From UMGS1002 sp964463325 (GTDB taxonomy: Bacteria > Bacillota > Clostridia > Oscillospirales > CAG-272), in the NCBI GenBank assembly GCA_964463325.1, contig CAYXBY010000008.1, forward strand, positions 1 to 36,261: 36,261 nucleotides of DNA. The letters are read 5' to 3'. Position 1 is the stretch's first letter. Every line of letters begins with the position of its first letter. Shown here in pieces: positions 15,852 through 23,495 of the stretch. The translations under genes and the position numbers were made by a program. Below the pieces are notes generated by a model. It ran no database searches, had not been told where the DNA came from, and was given only the letters and a program-made list of their open reading frames with translations.

Positions 15852-16220
15852 TCATTCCTGTGTGTGCTCGAGACCAGCCTCAAGCATGCTGCGGACGTGG
15901 TCGTCGGCCAGCGAGTAAAAGACCTCCTTGCCCTGGCGGCGCGGGGTCACGAGATTGGCGATCTTGAGCGTCGAGAGCGAGTGCGAGATGGCGGACGGGC
16001 TCATGCCGAGCGCGTCGGCGAGGTCGTTGACGCACATTTCGGATTGGTCGAGCGCCCAAATGAGCTTGAGCCGCGTCTCGTCGCACAGCGCCTTAAAAAA
16101 GACGGCGGTCTTGGCAAATATGACATCCTCGGGCAGGCGGGCGCGTATCTCGTCAGAGGTGACATGAACGGCAGGGGGCTCGGGCTGCCCGTGAGCGGGC
16201 TCTTGAAGTATTTCGGACAT
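15852..16220 (-). CDS. ArsR/SmtB-family metal-responsive repressor
   Basis: 122 residues with a winged helix-turn-helix: FFKALCDETRLKLIWALDQ, then the recognition helix MSPSAISHSLSTLKIANLV and the wing RRQGKEVFYSLADD. EMCVNDLADAL has a Cys where CadC-type proteins carry their alpha-3 metal ligand. The C-terminal helix DDHVRSMLEAGLEHTQE has the Asp-x-His...His-x-x-Glu pattern of the alpha-5 zinc site in SmtB/CzrA. The protein should sit on its operator without metal and leave when Zn2+ or Cd2+ binds, freeing the exporter gene downstream. The start was placed at ATG 16220, 6 bases after AAGGAGC; upstream in-frame codons run into the operator repeats. Confidence 0.93.
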   Translation of the reverse strand: MSEILQEPAHGQPEPPAVHVTSDEIRARLPEDVIFAKTAVFFKALCDETRLKLIWALDQSEMCVNDLADALGMSPSAISHSLSTLKIANLVTPRRQGKEVFYSLADDHVRSMLEAGLEHTQE

Positions 16221-16244
16221 AGCTTGCTCCTTTTTGTGTTGTTT

Positions 16245-16285
16245 TGAACAGTTGAACAATTGAACATTTGAACAACTCTTCATAT
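16245..16285 (-). promoter_or_regulatory. Operator region with four tandem TGAACA octamers and an SmtB-like inverted repeat
   Basis: Plus-strand reading shows four tandem 8-base units TGAACAnn (16245, 16253, 16261, 16269). The outermost one is joined to an imperfect palindrome ATTTGAA-N6-TTCATAT (16266-16285), which closely resembles the ATATGAA/TTCATAT operators of SmtB, CadC and CzrA. The palindrome lies at about +3 to +22 of the transcript, directly downstream of the -10 box, where a bound repressor would block transcription. The extra half-sites continue toward the start codon. Confidence 0.75.
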
Positions 16286-16294
16286 GTCACGCAT

Positions 16295-16323
16295 ATTATA
16301 ATACATCGCGGAGCCATTGTCAA
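16295..16323 (-). promoter_or_regulatory. Consensus sigma-A promoter of the metal-efflux operon
   Basis: On the minus strand TTGACA (16323-16318), a 17-bp spacer and TATAAT (16300-16295): a perfect promoter, as expected for a gene controlled by a strong repressor. Confidence 0.92.
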
Positions 16324-16373
16324 TAGCTTTTTGAAAGTTTTTTGGCTTTTGAAGGCAAAACTTCTTCGCCTCA

Positions 16374-17336
16374 TCAAAGCCAACCAACCGCAGTTGTGAG
16401 CAGGGTGGGCGGAATATCAGCCAGCGTCAGGCAGCCGCAGCGCCCCCGTCGATGAAGGCGCACAGCTGCCTGTGCCGCCGCGCACAGTACTGCCCCCGTA
16501 AAACGCGCGTTGGAGCGAAGCTCGAGTCGCAATGACAAATAATAGTCTGTTTTTTCATCATTCCCGAGGCGATGAATCACCTGCCCCGCGTGTCGCCCCT
16601 CACCATACTGTTCTGCCAGCGCCGCCAGTTCACTCGGTTCAACAAAGAATACCGATGTTTCGCAGCCTGCGAAATACGGGTGCGCAGCAATGCGCCGGAC
16701 AATACCATCGCGGTCCGCTCCCTCCTCCGCAACTATATAGCATTCGCGGCGGTGCAGGTCGGTCGTCGAGGGTGGCTTTTCCGGCAGCTCCCACTGCCGC
16801 TGTGTGACAGCTGTCGGCACAGTCAGCTGGAGTGCATCGATAACTCCGGGCAAATGTGACAGCATCGCGGTGTGTCCGCGGCTGACGCCCGGTCCCCATT
16901 GTGTCAGTGTTTGTCCACGTGGCAGCAAGGCAGCAAAATACAACCGTGCAATCGACAGAAGTCCCGGATCCCAGCCGGCCGCAGTGACCGCCAGGTGACC
17001 AGACGCACGCGCTACGGCGTCGAGCGACGCGATGTGCTGCGGTAGCTCGCCATGCAGATCAAAGCTATCGACAATATTGAAATGCCTGACAAAGCTCGGT
17101 GACATAGTCGGCAGGTCGTCCGCGCTACTGCCGCACATAATGACGACCTCGGGTGACGCCGCACTGCCTGACACAAGCTCAGCATCGTTAATGCTCCAAA
17201 CAGGTACGCCTGTCTCGGCCGTCACTGCGCTCGGACGACGGCTGAAAATGCCGCAAAGCTCAAGCTCGGGAAAATCGTCAAGCGATTCGAGCACACCGCG
17301 CCCCACATGGCCAAATCCGCAGATAGCTATTCTCAT
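16374..17336 (-). CDS. ddh: meso-diaminopimelate dehydrogenase
   Basis: 320 residues. The N-terminal Rossmann motif is RIAICGFGHVGRGVLESL; then VIMCGSSADDLP, FNIVDSFDLHGELPQH, VTAAGWDPGLLSIARLYF and TQWGPGVSRGHTAML, all landmark blocks of Ddh including the W-D-P-G active-site loop. The enzyme makes meso-DAP in one NADPH- and ammonia-dependent step from tetrahydrodipicolinate, supplying lysine and peptidoglycan cross-links and bypassing the succinylase or acetylase route. Length matches the family. ATG 17336 follows GGAGGAG closely. It is a single gene, divergent from the nuclease-domain lipoprotein; only a weak promoter is visible for it. The stop lies about 50 bases from the metal-operon -35 box. 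Confidence 0.93.
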   Translation of the reverse strand: MRIAICGFGHVGRGVLESLDDFPELELCGIFSRRPSAVTAETGVPVWSINDAELVSGSAASPEVVIMCGSSADDLPTMSPSFVRHFNIVDSFDLHGELPQHIASLDAVARASGHLAVTAAGWDPGLLSIARLYFAALLPRGQTLTQWGPGVSRGHTAMLSHLPGVIDALQLTVPTAVTQRQWELPEKPPSTTDLHRRECYIVAEEGADRDGIVRRIAAHPYFAGCETSVFFVEPSELAALAEQYGEGRHAGQVIHRLGNDEKTDYYLSLRLELRSNARFTGAVLCAAAQAAVRLHRRGRCGCLTLADIPPTLLTTAVGWL

Positions 17337-17387
17337 AAGCTCCTCCAAAATACTGTATATCAATATCATATGCCGCCCCAAAAGTAC

Positions 17388-17416
17388 TTGACATGGCGCA
17401 TCTGGATTGATATAAT
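17388..17416 (+). promoter_or_regulatory. Consensus sigma-A promoter of the nuclease-domain lipoprotein gene
   Basis: TTGACA (17388-17393), a 17-bp spacer and TATAAT (17411-17416), followed by a leader of about 90 bases to the ATG at 17512. The leader is AT-rich and no stable structure was recognised in it. Confidence 0.85.
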
Positions 17417-17511
17417 TATTGTATATGATTTGTCCGTGCGACTTAAAATCTCATTTGCAAAAAAACTATCAGGATCAAAAATAAACCGAATAAAATGAGG
17501 TAATGATAACA

Positions 17512-19335
17512 ATGAAAATAAAGCTATTTGTCCGCATTATCGCCACAGCGCTTATTTGTCTTCAGCTTTTGATACTTGGCGCCTGCTCACCGTCCGACGT
17601 TCCCGCCCCGGAACCATCGGATTCAAGCTCCGACAGCATTCCAAACGACGAAACCTCCTCCGCCGTCACGATGACACTACAGCTTGCCGAAAACGGCGCA
17701 TCAAAGTACAAAGTCATCCGTCCATCATCGGCGTCAGAAAAACTGATCTCGGCGGCAACCGAGCTGCGTCGTGAGCTTATGTCCCGCGCCGGCGCGAATA
17801 TCGGCATCGCAGAGGACTGGGTTCGCAAGGATTCCGAGCTTGATCCCAATGCCTACGAAATTCTGATCGGATACACCAACCGCCCGGCCAGCTCTATTTG
17901 CGAGAGCATGAATGTTAATGATTACAGCATCACTATCAGCAATAATTCCGTGGTCATTGCCGGCGGCTCAGACGCTGCTATCATCGCCGCCATTGAGCTG
18001 TTTTTGGCGCAGTGTGTAAGCGGAGCGACCGTGACATTGTCAGGTCGGCTCGAGCACATTGAACCGCTGGCCGCGCCTAATTTCACTATCGGCGGCAATA
18101 CAATCAAAGATTTCAAGATGATCTATTCCGCCACAGCCGAGGACGAGGAAGGTAAGACTATTGCCAATGCGCTCTACACTCAGCTGCACAGCCTCGCCGG
18201 CGTTAAGCTCGATCAGGCAACTGATAATTCAAAAAATGACTCCGGGCACAACATTTTTATTGGCCCGACAAAGGACAGCTATTCAACCTCTCTCTACAGC
18301 ACCGGCTTCGACACCTTTGACTACCGCATGGAGGTAAAGGATGGGCAGTTGTACCTTGCCGGCGGCTCCTGCTTTGCGCTGCAATACTGCGTCAATCTGC
18401 TGAGCAGCGACTATCTGAAGCGCGGCGCTTCACTTGATGACGGTCTCGTGCTTACCGGCTCCTGCTATGGCAAGCAGCTGTACGCACTTGACGAAGCTAA
18501 CGATGTTCGTATTATGAGCAATAATGTTTGGCAGTGCGACAACAACCGCCCTGTTTGGATCGCACTCGGCGAGGATTGCTCGGCCAAGGTGCGCGCCCCC
18601 GGGCTCGCAGCAGTTTACATGGCATATGCGCCGGATGTCATCTGCTTTCAGGAGATGAGCCAGCTCATGATTGCCTTGATACGACGCGAGCTGAGTCAAA
18701 ACGGCTATGACTACAAGCTGCTGAGCTATACCTCCGGAAGCAGCAGCACCGACTTCACCTGCATACTCTACCGTGCCGACACGCTTGAACTGCTCGACCG
18801 CGGACATCATTATTACGATTACGGAAACAACGGCGGCACCAAATCGTTTACCTGGGGATATTTCAAGCATCTGGCCACCGGCAAGACCTTCTCTGCCCTG
18901 TCGACACACCTCTGGTATAAATCCGAAGCAAATCAGCCCGGCAGCGATGACATCAGAACACGCCAGGCGTCCGAAATAGTTGAGGCCATGAACAAGCTCA
19001 GCACAAAATATGATGCACCAATATTCATCATGGGCGATTTCAACACCCGCGCCACCACCGAGGCTATCAAAACGCTGGAGCGCGGCGGCTTTGATAACAC
19101 CTTTGACCGCGCACTGCTGTATAAGAGCGACCACCAAGGTCGCCACACCTGCTCCCCCGACGACGGCTTTTCACGTGAGAGCTCGCCTGCCACCTATAAA
19201 ACTCAGGCTATCGACCACATTCTGATCAAGGATAACGGTCAGACTGACATCAATATTTTTAACCATGTTCGCCCGTATTTTTACATTAAGCTGTCAGACC
19301 ATTATCCCGTATATGTGGATGTTAAATTCAACTGA
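17512..19335 (+). CDS. Lipoprotein with duplicated N-terminal domain and endonuclease/exonuclease/phosphatase domain
   Basis: 607 residues. A lipoprotein signal ends in LGAC (Cys25), followed by a Ser/Pro-rich spacer. Residues about 55-310 hold two related units, each with an NAYEILIGYTNR / GHNIFIGPTKD block followed by a beta hairpin and VIAGGSDAAIIAAIELFL / YLAGGSCFALQYCVNLL; similar units precede glycosidase domains in other Clostridia. Residues 331-607 are an EEP (exonuclease III/DNase I/phosphatase) domain: MSNNVW, ICFQEMS with Glu381, STHLWY with His466, IMGDFNTR with Asp509 and Asn511, and terminal SDHYPV with Asp596-His597. All metal and catalytic positions are present, so an active extracellular phosphodiesterase or nuclease is likely; substrate unknown. 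The DUF2974 gene follows 18 bases later. Confidence 0.85.
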   Translation: MKIKLFVRIIATALICLQLLILGACSPSDVPAPEPSDSSSDSIPNDETSSAVTMTLQLAENGASKYKVIRPSSASEKLISAATELRRELMSRAGANIGIAEDWVRKDSELDPNAYEILIGYTNRPASSICESMNVNDYSITISNNSVVIAGGSDAAIIAAIELFLAQCVSGATVTLSGRLEHIEPLAAPNFTIGGNTIKDFKMIYSATAEDEEGKTIANALYTQLHSLAGVKLDQATDNSKNDSGHNIFIGPTKDSYSTSLYSTGFDTFDYRMEVKDGQLYLAGGSCFALQYCVNLLSSDYLKRGASLDDGLVLTGSCYGKQLYALDEANDVRIMSNNVWQCDNNRPVWIALGEDCSAKVRAPGLAAVYMAYAPDVICFQEMSQLMIALIRRELSQNGYDYKLLSYTSGSSSTDFTCILYRADTLELLDRGHHYYDYGNNGGTKSFTWGYFKHLATGKTFSALSTHLWYKSEANQPGSDDIRTRQASEIVEAMNKLSTKYDAPIFIMGDFNTRATTEAIKTLERGGFDNTFDRALLYKSDHQGRHTCSPDDGFSRESSPATYKTQAIDHILIKDNGQTDINIFNHVRPYFYIKLSDHYPVYVDVKFN

Positions 19336-19353
19336 CACAGGAAAGGCAAATAA

Positions 19354-20460
19354 TTGAACACCGTTCTTGATTACCTAAACTGGCGCGGGGACATTCCCAT
19401 GACCGGAGCGCCATTTAACGAAATTGACAATATCATACTGGCCATGTCCACGTTTGTGGATCTGACCGGCATCGCTTCACCAGATCCATCAGGCGAGCCG
19501 ATAAGCTACCCCACTGCAGTAAAGCAATTTGACCGCGGCGTCGGGCAAAATAATTATATCGGAGCCATAATTCCCACCACTATGCTGGACGTCGCACGGC
19601 GGGCGGCGCAGTGTCCCCGATTTGCAGACATGCGCGTGATCGGCTTTGTCAATGAGGTAGATGAGAAGCAGCAGATGCAGTTCTCTGCCCTGACCTATCT
19701 GCTTTCGGACGGATCAGTTTATGTTGCCTTCCGTGGGACGGATGACACTCTGGTCGGCTGGAAGGAGGATCTGATGCTTGGCTTCAAGACGCCGATTCCG
19801 GCTCACATACGAGCAGTCAAATATTTAGAAAGTGTAGCCGCGGCGCACGACGGCGGCCTGCGCTTGGGCGGACACTCCAAGGGCGGTAATGTTGCCATGT
19901 GGGCGGCAGCGTTCTCATCTCCGGCGGTGCGCGACCGCATTATCACGGTTTACAATAATGACGGCCCTGGCTTTCTGCCGGACGTTATAAACACCGAAGA
20001 ATATCGTGAGGTGTCTGACAGAATAATCACATTTATCCCGCAATCCTCCGTTGTCGGTGTCATGCTGGAGCAAAGTCCACACTACCAGATCATAAAAAGC
20101 TCACAGGCCGGCATCCTCCAACACGATCCAATGTCCTGGGAGGTGATGGGAGCGAAATTTGTTTATCTCGACAAGCGTTCTCGCTTTGGAGAACAGTCGG
20201 ACGAAAACCTCAAAAAGCTGGTCTACTCCATGACCGACGAGCAGCGTGCGCAATTCGCTGAAACTGTGTTTTCAATCATCGATTCAACTGGTGCCAAAAC
20301 GCTGACAGACATGAGCCATGCCAAGGTCAAGAGTCTGAATATGATGATGAAGACTATCCGCAGTCTGGACAAAACGACGCGCGACGCCATGCTTCACGCA
20401 CTTGTGACGCTGCTTGGCGGTCGTCCACCTGTGCAGCTTCCTCCCGGCGATCAGGAATAA
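19354..20460 (+). CDS. DUF2974 (Mbeg1-like) alpha/beta hydrolase
   Basis: 368 residues. Start is TTG with GAAAGGC upstream. The N-terminus VLDYLNWRGDIPMTGAPFNE and DNIILAMSTFVDL are hallmarks of DUF2974/Mbeg1-like proteins, followed by YVAFRGTDDTLVGWKEDLML as in class 3 lipases. LRLGGHSKGGNVAMWAAA holds the nucleophile Ser in G-x-S-x-G, and NNDGPGF probably contributes the acid. No signal peptide is seen, so it is probably cytoplasmic. Family members are uncharacterised lipase-like hydrolases found beside diverse clostridial genes. It is co-transcribed with the nuclease-domain lipoprotein and closed by a terminator 4 bases after its stop. Confidence 0.87.
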   Translation: MNTVLDYLNWRGDIPMTGAPFNEIDNIILAMSTFVDLTGIASPDPSGEPISYPTAVKQFDRGVGQNNYIGAIIPTTMLDVARRAAQCPRFADMRVIGFVNEVDEKQQMQFSALTYLLSDGSVYVAFRGTDDTLVGWKEDLMLGFKTPIPAHIRAVKYLESVAAAHDGGLRLGGHSKGGNVAMWAAAFSSPAVRDRIITVYNNDGPGFLPDVINTEEYREVSDRIITFIPQSSVVGVMLEQSPHYQIIKSSQAGILQHDPMSWEVMGAKFVYLDKRSRFGEQSDENLKKLVYSMTDEQRAQFAETVFSIIDSTGAKTLTDMSHAKVKSLNMMMKTIRSLDKTTRDAMLHALVTLLGGRPPVQLPPGDQE

Positions 20461-20464
20461 AAAC

Positions 20465-20492
20465 AAAGGACTCAGTCATGACTGAGTCCTTT
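20465..20492. terminator. Bidirectional intrinsic terminator (perfect 28-bp palindrome)
   Basis: AAAGGACTCAGT / ACTGAGTCCTTT around CATG is a perfect 28-base palindrome with flanking A- and T-rich bases. It separates the convergent DUF2974 hydrolase and linker-lipoprotein genes and can serve both. Confidence 0.88.
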
Positions 20493-20516
20493 ACTATTCT
20501 GCAATTAACCGTGGAA

Positions 20517-20912
20517 TCAACTAAAGTCCGTCCACCCGCTCTCAACCGGAGAGGAATCCGGCGTGGCCGGTGTTGTGTCGGATGTGGTGCTCGGGGTGAT
20601 CGGCACCGGCGGGGTGATGATGACACCGGGCGCAGTAGTCTGAGCCGGCAGGGTGGTCGTCTGGTCAGGCGCCGACGTAGAGCTGTTGGCTGTCGTTTGT
20701 GCAGTCGACTCGGCCGGCGTAGTCCCGTCGGCAATAGTGCTTTCCACCGGGCTGCCCGTCTGTGAGGACGGTGTGCTGCTACCGTCTGAAGCGCCGACAG
20801 GTGTTGTGTTGATAAGGCTGTCACCGCTGTCATCCACACAGGATACCAGTAACAGTGCGGACAAAATCAAAATCACCGCCATTGCAACTCGAAATATACT
20901 GTTTATTCTCAT
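20517..20912 (-). CDS. Small lipoprotein consisting of a Ser/Thr/Pro-rich linker
   Basis: 131 residues. The signal peptide FRVAMAVILILSALLLVSC has a good lipobox with Cys at about residue 25. The rest, about 105 residues, is almost purely Thr, Ser, Pro, Ala, Gly with a few acids (stretches such as TTPAESTAQTTANSSTSAP and TTLPAQTTAPGV), ending ESGWTDFS. No folded domain is visible. AAGGAG precedes the ATG, and codon use matches the neighbours, so it looks like a true gene. A shared terminator lies 25 bases after the stop, so it does not look cut short. The same kind of linker tethers domains in other lipoproteins of this window. Function unknown; it could be a spacer or glycosylated surface protein. 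Confidence 0.72.
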   Translation of the reverse strand: MRINSIFRVAMAVILILSALLLVSCVDDSGDSLINTTPVGASDGSSTPSSQTGSPVESTIADGTTPAESTAQTTANSSTSAPDQTTTLPAQTTAPGVIITPPVPITPSTTSDTTPATPDSSPVESGWTDFS

Positions 20913-21032
20913 AAAATCATTTTCTCCTTGCTACCGCCATTCGGCACATGACCGGCACATGTCGACAACGATGCAATAGCCATAGACATCGTAATCATAT
21001 GGCGTGAAACAGAGCAGTCTTGGGCGTGATGC

Positions 21033-21341
21033 TTACTCCTTGGTATACGCCTTACCATCAATATAAATGGTATCACCATCCTTGGAGTAAGAATACTCCT
21101 GGCTGTCGCCGGCTATAGTAATGGTGATCTTATCACCATCTATAACATACGTCCCGTTAAACTGCATCTCGATAACGGTATACACCAGCTTATCGCTGAA
21201 GAGGCTGAACTTATACGAGGTGTATATAACGTCATCCTCACACGAATAAGTGCCAGAAATACGATCGCACGCGCTCAAACAACCAACTAATATGACTAAG
21301 GCCACGCACAGTGCGGCAGCTTTAACAAAAGTTTTTTTCAT
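21033..21341 (-). CDS. Small beta-rich lipoprotein, paralogue of the gene at 21465-21797
   Basis: 102 residues. The signal peptide MKKTFVKAAALCVALVILVG runs into a lipobox near CLSACD. The mature part starts SGTYSCEDD and alternates beta strands: TVIEMQFNGTYVIDGDKITI, then SYSKDGDTIYIDGKAYTKE. The GTY opening and the GTYVIDGDKITI strand resemble clostridial DUF5640-type small lipoproteins, but that family name is tentative. GAGGGATG lies upstream of the ATG; the longer in-frame extension reads through the -10 promoter box and is not used. Own consensus promoter. The neighbouring upstream gene encodes a related protein, suggesting tandem duplication. Confidence 0.75.
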   Translation of the reverse strand: MKKTFVKAAALCVALVILVGCLSACDRISGTYSCEDDVIYTSYKFSLFSDKLVYTVIEMQFNGTYVIDGDKITITIAGDSQEYSYSKDGDTIYIDGKAYTKE

Positions 21342-21381
21342 CAAGACATCCCTCAAATATTGTTTTTGACAGTACGATGAT

Positions 21382-21410
21382 AGTATATCACATTTTTTTT
21401 GTTTTGTCAA
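21382..21410 (-). promoter_or_regulatory. Sigma-A promoter of the small lipoprotein gene
   Basis: On the minus strand TTGACA (21410-21405), a 17-bp spacer and TATACT (21387-21382), with a TG two positions before the -10 box (extended -10). Confidence 0.88.
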
Positions 21411-21423
21411 TCATTTTTATCAT

Positions 21424-21450
21424 AAAAATAAGGGGCGCAGAGCGCCCCTT
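21424..21450 (-). terminator. Intrinsic terminator between the two small lipoprotein genes
   Basis: A 9-bp stem (21450-21442 with 21438-21430) with a 3-base loop is followed on the minus strand by ATTTTT. It ends the 21465-21797 transcript just before the next promoter, so the two paralogues are separate transcription units. Confidence 0.88.
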
Positions 21451-21464
21451 AAGTTCAGTTAAGC

Positions 21465-21797
21465 TTAGTCTGCCTTTGTGTACTTGACCATGCCGATCTT
21501 GACATAATCGTCGCCCTGCTCAAAAGCAAGAGTCTGATTGTACTCCTTGGCATCATCATCCTCAAAGGTGAATGTGATCTCATCACCGGAGATCTTGTAC
21601 TTACCCTCAAAGGACGTCACAGTACCGAGCAGCTTTACCTTGAGAGTGACCTTACTACCCTTAAAGGTGTACGAGGTACCCTGACCCAGCACTTCTGCTT
21701 CATATGTACCGGAAGGACCGCCACACGACGCTAAAACAGCCGTCAGCATGACAATGACCAGTGCAAGTGCAGATACTCTGATAATGTTTTTACTCAT
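21465..21797 (-). CDS. Small beta-rich lipoprotein, paralogue of the gene at 21033-21341
   Basis: 110 residues. The signal peptide ends in a clear lipobox (LTAVLASC, Cys25). The mature chain begins GGPSGTYEAEV, then YTFKGSKVTLKVKLLGTV, FEGKYKISGDEITFTFED and DDYVKIGMVKYTKAD. This regular strand-turn pattern suggests a small beta-barrel or sandwich outside the membrane. It shares SGTY, the G-x-Y-x-I-x-G-D-x-I-T-x-T core and the KxYTK end with its neighbour. DUF5640-like is a possible label. Function unknown. It has its own perfect promoter and terminator. Confidence 0.78.
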   Translation of the reverse strand: MSKNIIRVSALALVIVMLTAVLASCGGPSGTYEAEVLGQGTSYTFKGSKVTLKVKLLGTVTSFEGKYKISGDEITFTFEDDDAKEYNQTLAFEQGDDYVKIGMVKYTKAD

Positions 21798-21847
21798 GTT
21801 GTTCCTCCATGTAAGTGATTACGGTTTTAGTTTTAACCCGCAATCAA

Positions 21848-21876
21848 ATTATATCACACTGCTGACACAATGTCAA
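21848..21876 (-). promoter_or_regulatory. Consensus sigma-A promoter of the 21465-21797 lipoprotein gene
   Basis: On the minus strand TTGACA (21876-21871), a 17-bp spacer and TATAAT (21853-21848), with TG before the -10 box. The -35 hexamer begins only 5 bases after the lnt stop codon and no terminator lies between them. Confidence 0.9.
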
Positions 21877-21881
21877 CAATA

Positions 21882-23495
21882 TTATTCACATTTTGAACAG
21901 ATGCCGCGCTTTTGTTTAATTTTTGTTGTCACAAATACGCTGACTACAAATATAATTGCCAGATAAACCACGATATTGCCGATCGTTGCATACAGTGTTC
22001 GCACCGTGCTCGAGCTGACGTCGGCCACGATGTAGCCCTGCGTATTGTCCTCAAGCTGATCAGACATAGTGCCATCAGCCCGTATGATGGCAGATATCCC
22101 AGTATTGGCCGAGCGCAATATGGTTCTTCCGCTCTCAATGGCGCGCAGCTGGTCGTGCGAGCAGTGCATGCGCAGCGCTGCCGAATCACCAAACCATGAA
22201 TCATTGGTCGACAGCACGATAAGTTCCGCGCCATCCAGTACGCTGTCGCGCGTCAACTGCTCGTATATCGAATCAAAGCATATGAGCGAGCCCAGCGTCG
22301 TTCCGTCCCAATGTATCAGGCCGGTGTCAGCACCCGGTACCAGGTCATCGTCAAGCATGGCCACCTGGGCGAGAGGCGGAATAACCGTTGTGATGAGCCG
22401 CCGCAATGGCAGATACTCGCCAAACGGCACCAGATGCCGCTTGCTGTATATCTCGTCCGAGATCGTACCGTCCCGACTGAAAAGCACCAGCGAATTTTGC
22501 CGTTCGCCCCCCTCGTCAAGTGTAAACAGCCCTACAAGCAGGTCGGCATCGCACTCCTGCGCCAGCGTCGACAGCCGCGCCGTTCGAGAAGAATTGTTTT
22601 CAAGCGTAAACGGCAGCGCCGTCTCCGGCCAGACTATCAGCTGCGCCCCCTCGTCGGCCGCTTGGCGGCAAAGACCTTCATATTCCGCCATGACATCATC
22701 AAGGCTGAGCTGCCACTTTTCGGACGATGAGATATTGCCCTGAAGCACCGCCACACGGTGTTCCCCACAGTTCTCGGTACGGGCGTATGACACCGTGACA
22801 CCGACGCCAAGCAGCAACTGCGCCACAAGCAGTCCCGAGGCACACACAAGCCCAACCCGCAGTCTCGGCGGCTCGACTATAGCCTGTGCGACAAGCATAT
22901 TGACGCAGACTATCATAAATGAAACAAAAAACGAGCCCAAAAGTGCCGACGAACGGACCATCAGCGGCAAACAGACCTGCCCCATAGCCAACCGTCCCCA
23001 CGGGACGCCGAACCAGAACAGCGTCTGCCCCCATTCCATCGTCACCCACAGCGCCGCGACGATAAACGGCTTGAGCAGCGGGCATCTGCGCACGACTCCG
23101 CCGCGGCTCAGCGCCGCCGTGATGGGAAATATCAGCGCGGCAGCAAGCGCCTGCAAAAATGATAATCCGACCCACCCGGCCAGCACTACCACAACGGCGG
23201 CGCCTCGGCTCATACCTGTAAACTCCATGGGATACAGCTCGAAGAACCAGTGAAAGTTGGTCATGCCGTAGCACATGAAGAAGTACAGTCCCCAAAGGTA
23301 TGTGCGCCGCAGACGCATGTCGCTGTCCGTCATTCGCAAAAGCATTATGCCGGCCGGCACGAGCGTGACCCACTCCAGCACGCCAATCTCAGGGCAGACA
23401 AGCGTAAGCCCCGTCGCGACAGCGCCGAACGCCAGCAGCACAAAGCGCGCGGCACGCGGATATCTGTCGATCACTTGAAATCCTTTATGAACCAT
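21882..23495 (-). CDS. lnt: Apolipoprotein N-acyltransferase
   Basis: 537 residues. About six N-terminal membrane helices include FYFFMCYGMTNFHWFF-like and WGQTLFWFGVPWGRLAMGQ segments that match the Lnt membrane domain. An extracytoplasmic nitrilase-like domain follows: RVAVLQGNISSSEKW, IVWPETALPF (catalytic Glu), YSKRHLVPFGEYLP (Lys), SLICFDSIYE (Cys) and STNDSWFGDSAALRMH. A final anchoring helix ends the chain. The Glu-Lys-Cys triad is complete, so N-acylation of the lipoprotein amino-terminal Cys is the expected activity. The ATG at 23495 overlaps the upstream rluA-type gene by 25 bases; a GTG at 23474 that overlaps its stop codon, with AAAGGA before it, is a fair alternative. Lnt is less usual in monoderm Firmicutes, but six lipoprotein genes lie in this window. 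Confidence 0.9.
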   Translation of the reverse strand: MVHKGFQVIDRYPRAARFVLLAFGAVATGLTLVCPEIGVLEWVTLVPAGIMLLRMTDSDMRLRRTYLWGLYFFMCYGMTNFHWFFELYPMEFTGMSRGAAVVVVLAGWVGLSFLQALAAALIFPITAALSRGGVVRRCPLLKPFIVAALWVTMEWGQTLFWFGVPWGRLAMGQVCLPLMVRSSALLGSFFVSFMIVCVNMLVAQAIVEPPRLRVGLVCASGLLVAQLLLGVGVTVSYARTENCGEHRVAVLQGNISSSEKWQLSLDDVMAEYEGLCRQAADEGAQLIVWPETALPFTLENNSSRTARLSTLAQECDADLLVGLFTLDEGGERQNSLVLFSRDGTISDEIYSKRHLVPFGEYLPLRRLITTVIPPLAQVAMLDDDLVPGADTGLIHWDGTTLGSLICFDSIYEQLTRDSVLDGAELIVLSTNDSWFGDSAALRMHCSHDQLRAIESGRTILRSANTGISAIIRADGTMSDQLEDNTQGYIVADVSSSTVRTLYATIGNIVVYLAIIFVVSVFVTTKIKQKRGICSKCE

